A stretch of 64,000 nucleotides of DNA from Sphingomonas colocasiae (GTDB lineage: Bacteria > Pseudomonadota > Alphaproteobacteria > Sphingomonadales > Sphingomonadaceae). Made by a program: the position numbers and the translations under genes. Location of the stretch: positions 124,001 through 188,000 of the forward strand of contig NZ_JAINVV010000009.1 in NCBI RefSeq assembly GCF_019880585.1, given 5' to 3'. The notes below the pieces were generated by a model, which saw nothing but the letters and a program-made list of their open reading frames with translations, did no database searches and was not told the DNA's origin. Below, piece by piece: positions 42,534-50,628 of the stretch; position 1 is the stretch's first letter; every line of letters begins with the position of its first letter.

Positions 42534-42941
42534 ATGGCGTCCAATAGTCAGGACGGAAGCGTGGTCGAATCTCGGACGAACACCGCGCCGAATGCCCGAC
42601 AGTATGATATCCTGTTGAATCTCAATCGATATTTCCAAAGCGAACACGGCTTTGAAGTGTTGACTCCGGATGCCAAGCTGTTTTGCGTGCTGGGCGCGAA
42701 GGGCAGTCTGAGCGTCAAGGAAGCGATGTTGTTCTCGGGCCTGTCGTATCGCGGCTTCTACCTTGTGGCCGGACGGCTCGCCGGTCGTGGCAGCATCGTG
42801 CTTGAAGGCGATCCCCATGACGGCCGTGTGAAGCGGATCAGCCTGGCCGCCAACGCCAAGACCATGCTCGCGGCACTTCAGGAAACGATGCCGCTGATGG
42901 ACAGCCACCAGGACGCGCTACCTCAGCTAAGAGCCGGCTAA
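42534..42941 (+). CDS. Winged-helix (MarR-like) regulator, paralogue 2
   Basis: A 135-residue protein starting at the ATG at 42534, with GGGGGG five bases upstream. After a 25-residue polar leader the winged-helix domain repeats the pattern of its neighbour: YDILLNLNRYFQSEHG, PDAKLFCVLGAKGSLSVKEAMLFSGLSYRGFY, VAGRLAGRGSIVLEGDPHDGRVKRISLA. A short helical tail (MLAALQETMPLMDSHQD) may mediate dimer contacts. An AT-rich stretch (tttactaaatatatataacc) just upstream is a likely promoter, so it may be expressed separately from paralogue 1, 243 bases away. Confidence 0.8.
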   Translation: MASNSQDGSVVESRTNTAPNARQYDILLNLNRYFQSEHGFEVLTPDAKLFCVLGAKGSLSVKEAMLFSGLSYRGFYLVAGRLAGRGSIVLEGDPHDGRVKRISLAANAKTMLAALQETMPLMDSHQDALPQLRAG

Positions 42942-42983
42942 CGGCACGCACCGCCGTTTATAGGTTATAGGGCGCGACGTTCG

Positions 42984-44876
42984 ATGACCGCCCCCCTGGG
43001 CAACGCCCGACGCATATCGTCAAGACGGTTGCGTCCGCACGTTACAGTCGCGATGCTGCGGCGCATGTCGATATCGTCGCGCATGTCGGGAACCGTCGAG
43101 GAAGCGCTGGACCTGACCAACCGCCTGTTGAGGACCGACCCCGCACGCGCGGCCGCGCAGGCGCGCGAGATATTGGCGGTCGATCGCTTCAATGCCGATG
43201 CCCATCGCCTGCTCGGTCGCGCGCTGCGCGCGACCGGCGACGCGGAGGGGGCCGCCCGCGCCGAACTGGGTGCGATCTCCGCCTCGACCCGCGATCCGAT
43301 GCTGGTGGAGGCCGCCACCGCGTTGCTCGACGGCAAGCTGGCGGTCGCGGAACATATTCTACGCCCCAGGCTGAAAGCGAATCCGTTCGACGTCGCGGCG
43401 ATTCGCATGATGGCCGAACTTGCCGGGCGGCTGGAACGCTATGCAGACGCGGAGAATCTGCTGCGTCGCGCGCTTGAGCTCGCGCCGGCGTTCGCGGCGG
43501 CGCGCTCCAATCTCGCCACGGTGCTCTACCGCCAGAATCGCCATGGCGAGGCGATCGCGGAACTCGACACGCTGCTGGACGACGACCCCGAAAATCCCGC
43601 GCACAGCAATCTGAAGGCGGCGGCGCTTGGCCGGGTCGGCAGCTATGAGGAGGCGATCGGCCTTTACGAGGCGGTACTGGCGCGCGTGGAACGCCAGCCG
43701 AAGATCTGGATGAGCTACGGCCATGTGCTCAAGACGGTGGGCCGCCAGGCCGACGGCATCGCCGCCTATCGCCGCGCGATCGAGATGCGCCCGCAGCTTG
43801 GCGAAGTCTGGTGGAGCCTGGCCAATCTCAAGACGGTGAAGCTCGACGATGGCGATGTCGCGACGATGGGCCGCGCGCTGGAGGACGAGAGCATCGGCGA
43901 GGATGACCGCTTCCACCTCCATTTCGCGCTCGGCAAGGCGCTGGAGGATGCGGAACAGACGGAGCAGGCCTTCGCACATTACAAGGAAGGCAACCGGCTG
44001 CGCCGTGAGTCGATCGATTATGACCGCCAGGAGATCACTGGTCTGGTCGATCGCAGCATCGCGCTGTTCACGCCCGAATTCCTGGAGGCGCGCACGGGCC
44101 AGGGCTGCCCTGTCCCCGATCCGATCTTCATCCTGGGCATGCCGCGCGCCGGGTCGACGCTGATCGAGCAGATCCTGTCGAGCCATCCGCTGATCGAAGG
44201 CACGCAGGAACTGCCGGACATCAGCCAGATGGCGCGACGGCTTAGCGGCCGCAAGCTCAAGAGCGACGACAGCGCCTATCCCCAGGAGATCGCGGCGCTC
44301 GATCCGCAGACGCTGCGCGCGCTGGGCGAGGAATATCTGGAACGTACGCGAATCCAGCGCAAGACCGACCGCCCCTATTTCATCGACAAGATGCCCAACA
44401 ACTGGGCACATAGCGGGCTGATCCACCTGATCCTGCCCAATGCCAGGATCATCGATGCGCGGCGCCATCCGCTCGACTGCTGCTTCTCCAACTTCAAGCA
44501 GCATTTCGCGCGCGGCCAGGGCTTCACCTACGACCTGGACGATCTGGGCCGCTATTATGCCGATTATGTCCGGCTGATGACGCATATCGACGGGGTGCTG
44601 CCCGGCCGCGTCCACCGGGTATTCCACGAAGCGATGATCGAGGATACCGAGGCGCAGGTCCGCGCGCTGCTCGATCATGTCGGCGTCGCGTTCGATCCGG
44701 CCTGCCTGCGCTTCTGGGAGAATGACCGGGCCGTGCGCACGGCCAGTTCCGAACAGGTGCGGCGCCCGATCAACCGCGAGGGCGTCGATCAATGGCGGCG
44801 CTTCGAACCCTGGCTTTCGCCGCTCAAGCATTCGCTCGGACCGGTGCTGGAACGATATCCCGACAGCCCTTTCTGA
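42984..44876 (+). CDS. TPR-repeat sulfotransferase family protein
   Basis: Up to 630 residues; the true start may be an internal ATG such as the one at 43083 (MSGTVEEALDLTN), because no clear ribosome site exists at any candidate. Residues ~35-350 are tetratricopeptide repeats (AHRLLGRALRATGDAEGAAR, AAARSNLATVLYRQNRHGEAI, PKIWMSYGHVLKTVGRQADGI and others). The C-terminal ~250 residues are a sulfotransferase domain: ILGMPRAGSTLIEQ near residue 382 is the PAPS-binding loop, and RRHPLDCCFSNFKQ is the 3'-phosphate motif. Such proteins move a sulfo group from PAPS to an unknown acceptor. A TonB-dependent receptor gene follows directly, an arrangement common in sphingomonads and Caulobacter. Confidence 0.87.
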   Translation: MTAPLGNARRISSRRLRPHVTVAMLRRMSISSRMSGTVEEALDLTNRLLRTDPARAAAQAREILAVDRFNADAHRLLGRALRATGDAEGAARAELGAISASTRDPMLVEAATALLDGKLAVAEHILRPRLKANPFDVAAIRMMAELAGRLERYADAENLLRRALELAPAFAAARSNLATVLYRQNRHGEAIAELDTLLDDDPENPAHSNLKAAALGRVGSYEEAIGLYEAVLARVERQPKIWMSYGHVLKTVGRQADGIAAYRRAIEMRPQLGEVWWSLANLKTVKLDDGDVATMGRALEDESIGEDDRFHLHFALGKALEDAEQTEQAFAHYKEGNRLRRESIDYDRQEITGLVDRSIALFTPEFLEARTGQGCPVPDPIFILGMPRAGSTLIEQILSSHPLIEGTQELPDISQMARRLSGRKLKSDDSAYPQEIAALDPQTLRALGEEYLERTRIQRKTDRPYFIDKMPNNWAHSGLIHLILPNARIIDARRHPLDCCFSNFKQHFARGQGFTYDLDDLGRYYADYVRLMTHIDGVLPGRVHRVFHEAMIEDTEAQVRALLDHVGVAFDPACLRFWENDRAVRTASSEQVRRPINREGVDQWRRFEPWLSPLKHSLGPVLERYPDSPF

Positions 44877-44925
44877 CATTTTCGTTGCATATTCGCCACA
44901 CGTCGGCAACCAAGTTGCGCGCCGA

Positions 44926-44943
44926 ATTAGACACGTGTCGAAT
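44926..44943. promoter_or_regulatory. 18-bp palindrome upstream of the TonB-dependent receptor
   Basis: ATTaGACACGTGTCgAAT is a perfect dyad except for one central-arm mismatch, with a 10-bp perfect core GACACGTGTC. It lies 70 bases before the receptor start. It looks like an operator for a dimeric regulator; no matching regulator gene is adjacent. Confidence 0.5.
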
Positions 44944-45012
44944 GAGAATTGACCGGTTTCGGAAAGCCACTCAGTTTCTTGTCTGGTCTGGAGTCAAGAC
45001 AGGGGCATCGAG

Positions 45013-47412
45013 ATGGCGCGCGTGACCAATCCCATCATCATCACCACAGTTCGCGGAGCGGCGATCGCGCTGCTCGGATCGACCATGTTGTGCACAAGCG
45101 GCGCGGTCTTCGCGCAGGATGCGCCGCAGGCGGCCGAGGCGGGGCCGACCGACGAGATCGTCGTCACCGCGCAGAAGCGCAGCGAGAATCTGCAGGACGT
45201 GCCGATCGCGATCACCGCGATGGGCACGGAGAAGCTGGAGCAACTGCAGGTCACCGATTTCGACGACTATGCCCGCTATCTGCCGAGCGTCAGTTTCCAG
45301 ACGCTCGGGCCGGGCGCGTCCAACGTCTATTTCCGCGGCGTCGCCAGTGGCGAGAACGCGAACCATTCGGCGTCGCAGCCCTCGGTCGGCACCTATCTGG
45401 ACGAGCAACCGATCACCACGATCCAGGGCGCGCTCGACATCCATATCTACGACATCGCGCGCGTCGAGGCGCTCGCCGGCCCGCAGGGCACGCTTTACGG
45501 TTCGTCGAGCCAGGCAGGCACGATCCGCATCATCACCAACAAGCCCGACACGTCGGGCTTCTATGGCGCCTTCGATGCCGAGGTGAACACGGTGGCGCAT
45601 GGCGGCGAGGGCTATATCGCCGAGGGCTTCGTCAACGTGCCGGTATCGCCCAACATCGCGGCGCGCTTTGTCGGCTGGTACAAGAAGGATGCCGGCTATA
45701 TCGACAATATCCCCGGGACGCTGCACTTCCCGACATCGGGCGTCTCGATGAACAACGCCCCCTATGTCGAGAAGGACTATAACGACGTCGAGACCTATGG
45801 TGGCCGCGCCGCGCTGAAGATCGACCTGGACGACAATTGGACGATCACGCCGCAGGTGATGGGCCAGAAGCAGAAGAGCCATGGCATCTTCGGGCAGGAA
45901 TCGGGCCTCGGCAAGCTGCAGGTGCAGCAATATAATCCCGAGCATTTCAACGATCGCTGGTGGCAGGCGGCGATGACGATCGAAGGCAAGATCGGATCGT
46001 GGGACGTCACCTATGCCGGCGCCTATCTGAATCGCCGCGTCTCGGGTTCGTCGGATTATTCCGAATATGCCTATTTCTACGACGCGCTCGCCGGATACGG
46101 CGCCTATTTCGTCGACAACAACGGCAATCCGGTCAACCCCAACCAATATATCCAGTCGGACGACCGCTTCACCAAGCAGAGCCACGAGCTGCGCTTCAAC
46201 TCGCCGGCCGACAAACGCGTCCGCTTTGTCGGCGGCTTCTTCTATCAGCGCCAGACTCACAATATCGAGCAGAACTATATCGTCGACAATATCGCCGACG
46301 ACATCACGGTGCCGGGAACGGCGAGCAATATCTGGCTGACCAAGCAGCTTCGCGTCGATCGCGACTATGCAGCCTTCGGCGAAATCACCGCCGACGTTAC
46401 CGACAAGCTGAGCGCGACCCTGGGCACGCGCATCTATAAATACGACAACTCGCTGGTCGGCTTCTTCGGCTATGCCAGCGCCTATGGCGGCACGGGCGTC
46501 CGCCAGTGTTTCGGTCCGCCGGTGGTTGCGGGCAGCCCCTGCACCAATCTGGACAAGCGGACGAAGGACACCGACTTCCTTCACAAGCTGAACCTGACCT
46601 ACAAGTTCACGCCCGACCTGATGGTCTATGCCACGCACTCGCGCGGCTATCGTCCGGGCGGCATCAACCGCCGTGGCACGCTGCCGCCCTATCAGGCGGA
46701 TTTCATCGACAATTGGGAACTGGGCTTCAAGACGAGCTGGGCGGACAACCGGTTCCGACTGAACGGCGCGATCTACCAGCTCGACTGGACGGACATCCAG
46801 TTGTCCTTCCTGGGCGCCAACGGCCTGACCGAGATCCGCAGCGCGGGCGACGCCCGCATCCGCGGCGCCGAACTCGATGCGTTCCTGCGCGTCTCATCGC
46901 AACTGACCTTCAGCGCCGGCGCATCCTATAACGACGCCAAGATCGTGCGCGACTTCTGCGAGAGCGCAGTCAACTTCAAGACATGCGTCCCGGTGGATAG
47001 CAACCCGGTGCTCGCCCCCAGCGGCACGCGATTGCCGATCACCGCGAAGTTCAAAGGCAATATCCTGGCACGCTACGAATTCCCGCTGGGCGACATGAAG
47101 GGCCATTTCCAGGCGAGCGCGGTCTATGAAGGCCGGCGGACCACCGACCTGCGCCTGACCGAACGCAGGCTTATCGGCGCGCTGCCAGCCTACACCACCG
47201 CGGATATGTCGCTGGGCGTGAACGGCGCGCACTGGTCGGCGGAAGTCTTCGTGCGCAACCTTTTCGACAAGAACGGAGCACTCGGCAGAACCATCCAGTG
47301 CGGCGAGAATATCTGCGGCGATCCGGAGGGGAAGACCGCGATCGGCCCGAAAATCTACACGATCGTAGCGCAGCCAAGAACGATCGGACTGAAGATCGGG
47401 ACCAAGTTCTGA
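45013..47412 (+). CDS. TonB-dependent receptor
   Basis: A 799-residue outer-membrane receptor. The signal peptide ends GAVFAQ, and the TonB box region DEIVVTAQKRSENLQDVPIAI follows. The plug domain contains YLPSVSFQTLG, YFRGVASGE and VEALAGPQGTLYGSSSQAGTIRIITNKP, which is the typical plug end. The remaining ~580 residues have alternating beta strands of a 22-stranded barrel, ending in the aromatic terminal strand LKIGTKF. It would import a large or scarce nutrient using proton motive force through TonB. The substrate is not evident; siderophore, glycan and amino-acid or peptide uptake are all possible. A TPR-sulfotransferase lies upstream and an amino-acid permease downstream. Confidence 0.95.
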   Translation: MARVTNPIIITTVRGAAIALLGSTMLCTSGAVFAQDAPQAAEAGPTDEIVVTAQKRSENLQDVPIAITAMGTEKLEQLQVTDFDDYARYLPSVSFQTLGPGASNVYFRGVASGENANHSASQPSVGTYLDEQPITTIQGALDIHIYDIARVEALAGPQGTLYGSSSQAGTIRIITNKPDTSGFYGAFDAEVNTVAHGGEGYIAEGFVNVPVSPNIAARFVGWYKKDAGYIDNIPGTLHFPTSGVSMNNAPYVEKDYNDVETYGGRAALKIDLDDNWTITPQVMGQKQKSHGIFGQESGLGKLQVQQYNPEHFNDRWWQAAMTIEGKIGSWDVTYAGAYLNRRVSGSSDYSEYAYFYDALAGYGAYFVDNNGNPVNPNQYIQSDDRFTKQSHELRFNSPADKRVRFVGGFFYQRQTHNIEQNYIVDNIADDITVPGTASNIWLTKQLRVDRDYAAFGEITADVTDKLSATLGTRIYKYDNSLVGFFGYASAYGGTGVRQCFGPPVVAGSPCTNLDKRTKDTDFLHKLNLTYKFTPDLMVYATHSRGYRPGGINRRGTLPPYQADFIDNWELGFKTSWADNRFRLNGAIYQLDWTDIQLSFLGANGLTEIRSAGDARIRGAELDAFLRVSSQLTFSAGASYNDAKIVRDFCESAVNFKTCVPVDSNPVLAPSGTRLPITAKFKGNILARYEFPLGDMKGHFQASAVYEGRRTTDLRLTERRLIGALPAYTTADMSLGVNGAHWSAEVFVRNLFDKNGALGRTIQCGENICGDPEGKTAIGPKIYTIVAQPRTIGLKIGTKF

Positions 47413-47419
47413 TCGCCCA

Positions 47420-47459
47420 CCCTCACGTCATTCCGGCAAAAGCCGGAATGACGTGAGGG
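47420..47459. terminator. Hairpin after the TonB-dependent receptor
   Basis: CCCTCACGTCATTCCGGC, a 4-base AAAA loop and its exact complement make a perfect 18-bp stem right after the receptor stop. It lacks a U-run and its arms contain the 'gtcattccgg' core of dispersed repeats, so it can be both repeat and terminator. Confidence 0.7.
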
Positions 47460-47534
47460 CAGATTGCGTGAATGCCTTGACCTCTTCGGAGGACGGGGTG
47501 CGGGAAGGGGATATGAATTGACGCACGCTTCCCG

Positions 47535-48836
47535 ATGACAGGATCGCCGCAGCCCGTATCGGCCGCCGTACGCGGCCTCTCCTTCCCGATGTGTCTGGCG
47601 CTGGTCATGGGCAACATGATCGGATCGGGCATGTTCCTGCTGCCCGCGAGTCTGGCGCCCTATGGCTGGAACGCCGTGTTCGGCTGGATGTTCACGATCG
47701 GCGGCGCGCTCGCGCTGGCGCTGACCATCGCCCGGCTGACCCGCGCCCGGCCGGAGGCGCGCGACCCCGCCGGCTTCGTCGAGGCCGCGTTCGGGCGAAC
47801 CACAAGCTTCCTGATCGGCTGGAGCTATTGGGTGTCGATCTGGGCCGCCAACGTCACCATCGCTGTCGCCGCCGTCAGCTATATCAGCATCTTCGTGCGG
47901 GCGATCGGCACGACGCCGCACCTGCCGGCGCTGCTCGCGGTCGGCCTGCTCTGGGCTGTCACGCTGATCAACCTTCAGGGCGCGCGCTCGGCGGGGCTGT
48001 TCCAGATCGTCACCATGATATTGAAGCTGGTGCCCGTCATCGTCGTGCTCGCGATCATGGCGCTGGTGCTCGGGCGCGAGGGCGCCGCCGCGATCGCCCC
48101 CTTCCCTGCGCAGGGGCTTTCCGTCTCCGCGATCACCGCATCGGCGACGCTGACATTGTTCGCGCTGCTCGGTTTCGAAAGCTGCGCGGTCGCCGCCGCC
48201 AAGGTCGAGAATCCGGAACGCAACGTGCCGCGCGCGACGATGATGGGCACCTTGCTGACCGGCCTCATCTACCTGATCATCTGTTCCGGCATCGCGCTGA
48301 TGCTGCCGGCGGGCGAGGTCGCGGGATCGGATGCGCCGTTCCAGATCTTCGTCGCGCGCTTCTGGGCGGATGGACCGGCATTGCTGATCGGCCTGTTCGC
48401 CGCGATCAGCGCGCTGGGCGCGCTCAACGGCTGGGTGCTGATGCAGGGCGAACAGCCGCTGGCGCTGGCGCGGCGCGGGCTGCTGCCCGCATGGTTCGCC
48501 GCCACCGACACGCGCGGCACACCGGTACGCGCGCTGATCCTGTCGAGCGTGCTCGCCTCCGCATTCGTGCTGATCAATTCGAATCGCGCGATGGCGGACC
48601 TGTTCACCTATCTCGCGCTGCTTTCGACATCCGCGACGCTTTGGCTCTATCTGGCAGTGGCGTGCGCGGGGCTGAAGCTGCGCATCGCCATGCCCATCGC
48701 CATGATCGGCGCGCTCTACTCGCTCTGGGCGCTTTGGGGGGCAGGGCTATGGGTCAGCGGGCTCAGCTTCGTCCTGATGGCGAGCGGATTGCCCTTCTAC
48801 TGGTGGGCGCGGCGCAGCAACGCCACAGCCACCTGA
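47535..48836 (+). CDS. APC superfamily amino-acid permease
   Basis: A 433-residue integral membrane protein with about 12 hydrophobic helices. The first helix carries GNMIGSGMFLLPASLAPYG, the Gly-rich unwound segment (GSG) that binds the amino-acid backbone in this superfamily. FALLGFESCAVAAAKVENPERNVPRAT is the conserved helix 6 region and loop. The overall length and sequence resemble the arginine/agmatine and basic amino-acid antiporters of the AdiC branch, but the substrate is uncertain. It starts 122 bases after the TonB receptor with a hairpin between, so expression is probably independent. Confidence 0.9.
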   Translation: MTGSPQPVSAAVRGLSFPMCLALVMGNMIGSGMFLLPASLAPYGWNAVFGWMFTIGGALALALTIARLTRARPEARDPAGFVEAAFGRTTSFLIGWSYWVSIWAANVTIAVAAVSYISIFVRAIGTTPHLPALLAVGLLWAVTLINLQGARSAGLFQIVTMILKLVPVIVVLAIMALVLGREGAAAIAPFPAQGLSVSAITASATLTLFALLGFESCAVAAAKVENPERNVPRATMMGTLLTGLIYLIICSGIALMLPAGEVAGSDAPFQIFVARFWADGPALLIGLFAAISALGALNGWVLMQGEQPLALARRGLLPAWFAATDTRGTPVRALILSSVLASAFVLINSNRAMADLFTYLALLSTSATLWLYLAVACAGLKLRIAMPIAMIGALYSLWALWGAGLWVSGLSFVLMASGLPFYWWARRSNATAT

Positions 48837-48842
48837 AAACCC

Positions 48843-48884
48843 TACGGCAGGCTGCGCGAAATCTGAATCACGCAGCCTGCCGTA
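48843..48884. terminator. Bidirectional terminator-like hairpin
   Basis: TACGGCAGGCTGCG and its exact complement (14 bp) with a 14-base loop lie between the convergent permease and oxidoreductase genes. A run of seven T residues follows at 48900-48906. Confidence 0.7.
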
Positions 48885-48910
48885 GCCATTTGTTGTCGCA
48901 TTTTTTTGCG

Positions 48911-48945
48911 GAAAACCGGCTCCCACTTTTCCGCACGATGCTCTA
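48911..48945. repeat. Second copy of the 'cacttttccgca' dispersed repeat
   Basis: gaaaaccggctcccacttt continuing with tccgcacgatgctcta closely matches 12704-12739. It touches the last codons of the oxidoreductase gene. Confidence 0.6.
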
Positions 48946-50550
48946 TCCCCGCAACAATCGCCCGAAGAAGCTGCGATCCGCCAGGATCTCTCGCGCCGCA
49001 TTGTGGCCCGGCGCGCCGGTGACGCCACCACCGGGATGCGTGCCGGCGCCGCACATATAGAGGCCCTTGAGCGGACCACGATACGCGGCGTTGCCAAGCA
49101 CGGGGCGCGCGGACCAGAGCTGATCGAGCGACATATGGCCGTGCATGATGTCGCCGCCGATCAGGCCGAACTTGCGCTCAAGCCCCTTGGGCGAGAGCTT
49201 GGTCATGCCGACCACCGATGCGCGGAAGCCCGGCGCATAACGCTCGACGGTGTCGAGGATCACGTCGGCTGCAGCATCCTCCTCATCGTCCCAGTCGCGG
49301 CCGTCGGGCAGGACGGGCGCGAATTGCTGGCAGAACAGGCTGGCGACATGGCACCCTTCGGGCGCCAGGCTGTCGTCGACGATCGAGGGGATCAGCATCT
49401 CGACGATCGGCTTCTTCGACCAGCCATGCGCCTTCGCGTCGATGAAGGCCTGATCCATATAATCGAGCGTCGGCGCCAGGATGATGCCGCTCTGGAGATG
49501 CTCGCCGGGCTCGGGCAGACTGGAGAAGCGCGGCAGCACGCTGAGCGCGACATTCATGCGGAAGGTGCCCGATCCCGCCTTGAACGCCTTGGAGCGCTTG
49601 AGGAATTCGGGGCCGATATCCGACGGATCCATCAGCCGCTCGTAGAGCAGCTTGGGCCCGACATTGGCGATGACGCTGTCCGCCATCACCTCCTCGCCGC
49701 CGACCAGCTTCACGCCCACCGCGCGGCCACCGTCGACGAGCACGCGCGCGACCGGCGATTCCAGGCTGATCTCGACACCCAGCGCCTCACAGACCTTGGC
49801 CATGATCTGGGTGATCGCGCCCATGCCGCCGATGCTGTGGCCCCAGGCGCCCTTCTTGCCATTCACTTCGCCGAAGACGTGGTGGAGCAGCACATAGGCG
49901 GAGCCCGGTGTATCAGGGCTGGCATAGTTGCCGACCACGGCGTCGAAGCCGAACGCGGCCTTCACCGCCTCGCTCTCGAACCATGAATCGAGGAAGGTCC
50001 GCGCCGATTTCACGAACAGGTCGAGCACGTCGCGCTGCTGCTCGATCGGCATCTTCGCCAGCCGCTTGCCCTGGCGCGCGCCGTCGATCAGCGTCTTCAT
50101 GCCGTCGCCGATATTGGGCGGAGACTTGAGCGCCAGGTCGCGCAGCACCTCGGCCACATTCTCGAGCGATTCGTAATAGGCCGGCAACGCCGCGGCATCA
50201 TGATCGCTGAACTTGCGGAATTCGGCCTGGGTCTTTTCCAGCCCGCCGCCCAGCTTCAGATAGCCACCATCGTCCTGCGGCAGGAAATTGGAGATCGGCC
50301 GTTCGATCACGCGATAGCCGTGATCGGCGAGCTTCATGTCCGCGATCACCTTGGGCTGGAGCAGGCTGACGGTGTAGCTGGCGACCGAGTTGCGGAAGCC
50401 GGGCGCGAATTCCTCGGTGACGGCGGCGCCGCCGACGACGTCGCGCGCCTCGACCAGCCGCACGTTGAGCCCCGCACGCGCGAGGTAAAAGGCGCAGACC
50501 AGCCCGTTATGCCCGGCCCCGATGATGACGGCGTCGTATTTCCTGCTCAT
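48943..50550 (-). CDS. NAD(P)/FAD-dependent oxidoreductase (PYROXD2 / phytoene desaturase-like)
   Basis: A 535-residue flavoprotein. DAVIIGAGHNGLVCAFYLARAG at the N-terminus is the FAD-binding Rossmann motif, and VRLVEARDVVGGAAVTEEFAPGF follows as in PYROXD2-type and carotenoid desaturase-like proteins. The last part, LYMCGAGTHPGGGVTGAPGHNAAREIL, closes the FAD site. The family oxidises or isomerises hydrophobic substrates; this subgroup has no well-defined reaction. It lies 78 bases downstream of the Rieske oxygenase on the same strand, so the two are probably in one operon and may act on one substrate. Confidence 0.88.
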   Translation of the reverse strand: MSRKYDAVIIGAGHNGLVCAFYLARAGLNVRLVEARDVVGGAAVTEEFAPGFRNSVASYTVSLLQPKVIADMKLADHGYRVIERPISNFLPQDDGGYLKLGGGLEKTQAEFRKFSDHDAAALPAYYESLENVAEVLRDLALKSPPNIGDGMKTLIDGARQGKRLAKMPIEQQRDVLDLFVKSARTFLDSWFESEAVKAAFGFDAVVGNYASPDTPGSAYVLLHHVFGEVNGKKGAWGHSIGGMGAITQIMAKVCEALGVEISLESPVARVLVDGGRAVGVKLVGGEEVMADSVIANVGPKLLYERLMDPSDIGPEFLKRSKAFKAGSGTFRMNVALSVLPRFSSLPEPGEHLQSGIILAPTLDYMDQAFIDAKAHGWSKKPIVEMLIPSIVDDSLAPEGCHVASLFCQQFAPVLPDGRDWDDEEDAAADVILDTVERYAPGFRASVVGMTKLSPKGLERKFGLIGGDIMHGHMSLDQLWSARPVLGNAAYRGPLKGLYMCGAGTHPGGGVTGAPGHNAAREILADRSFFGRLLRG

Positions 50551-50628
50551 TCCATCCCTCCGGCTCCCCCTCCCCGCGCATGTGGAGCGCGCTTGAGGGA
50601 TGCTTTTCGATCGCTATGTCTGGTTCGA

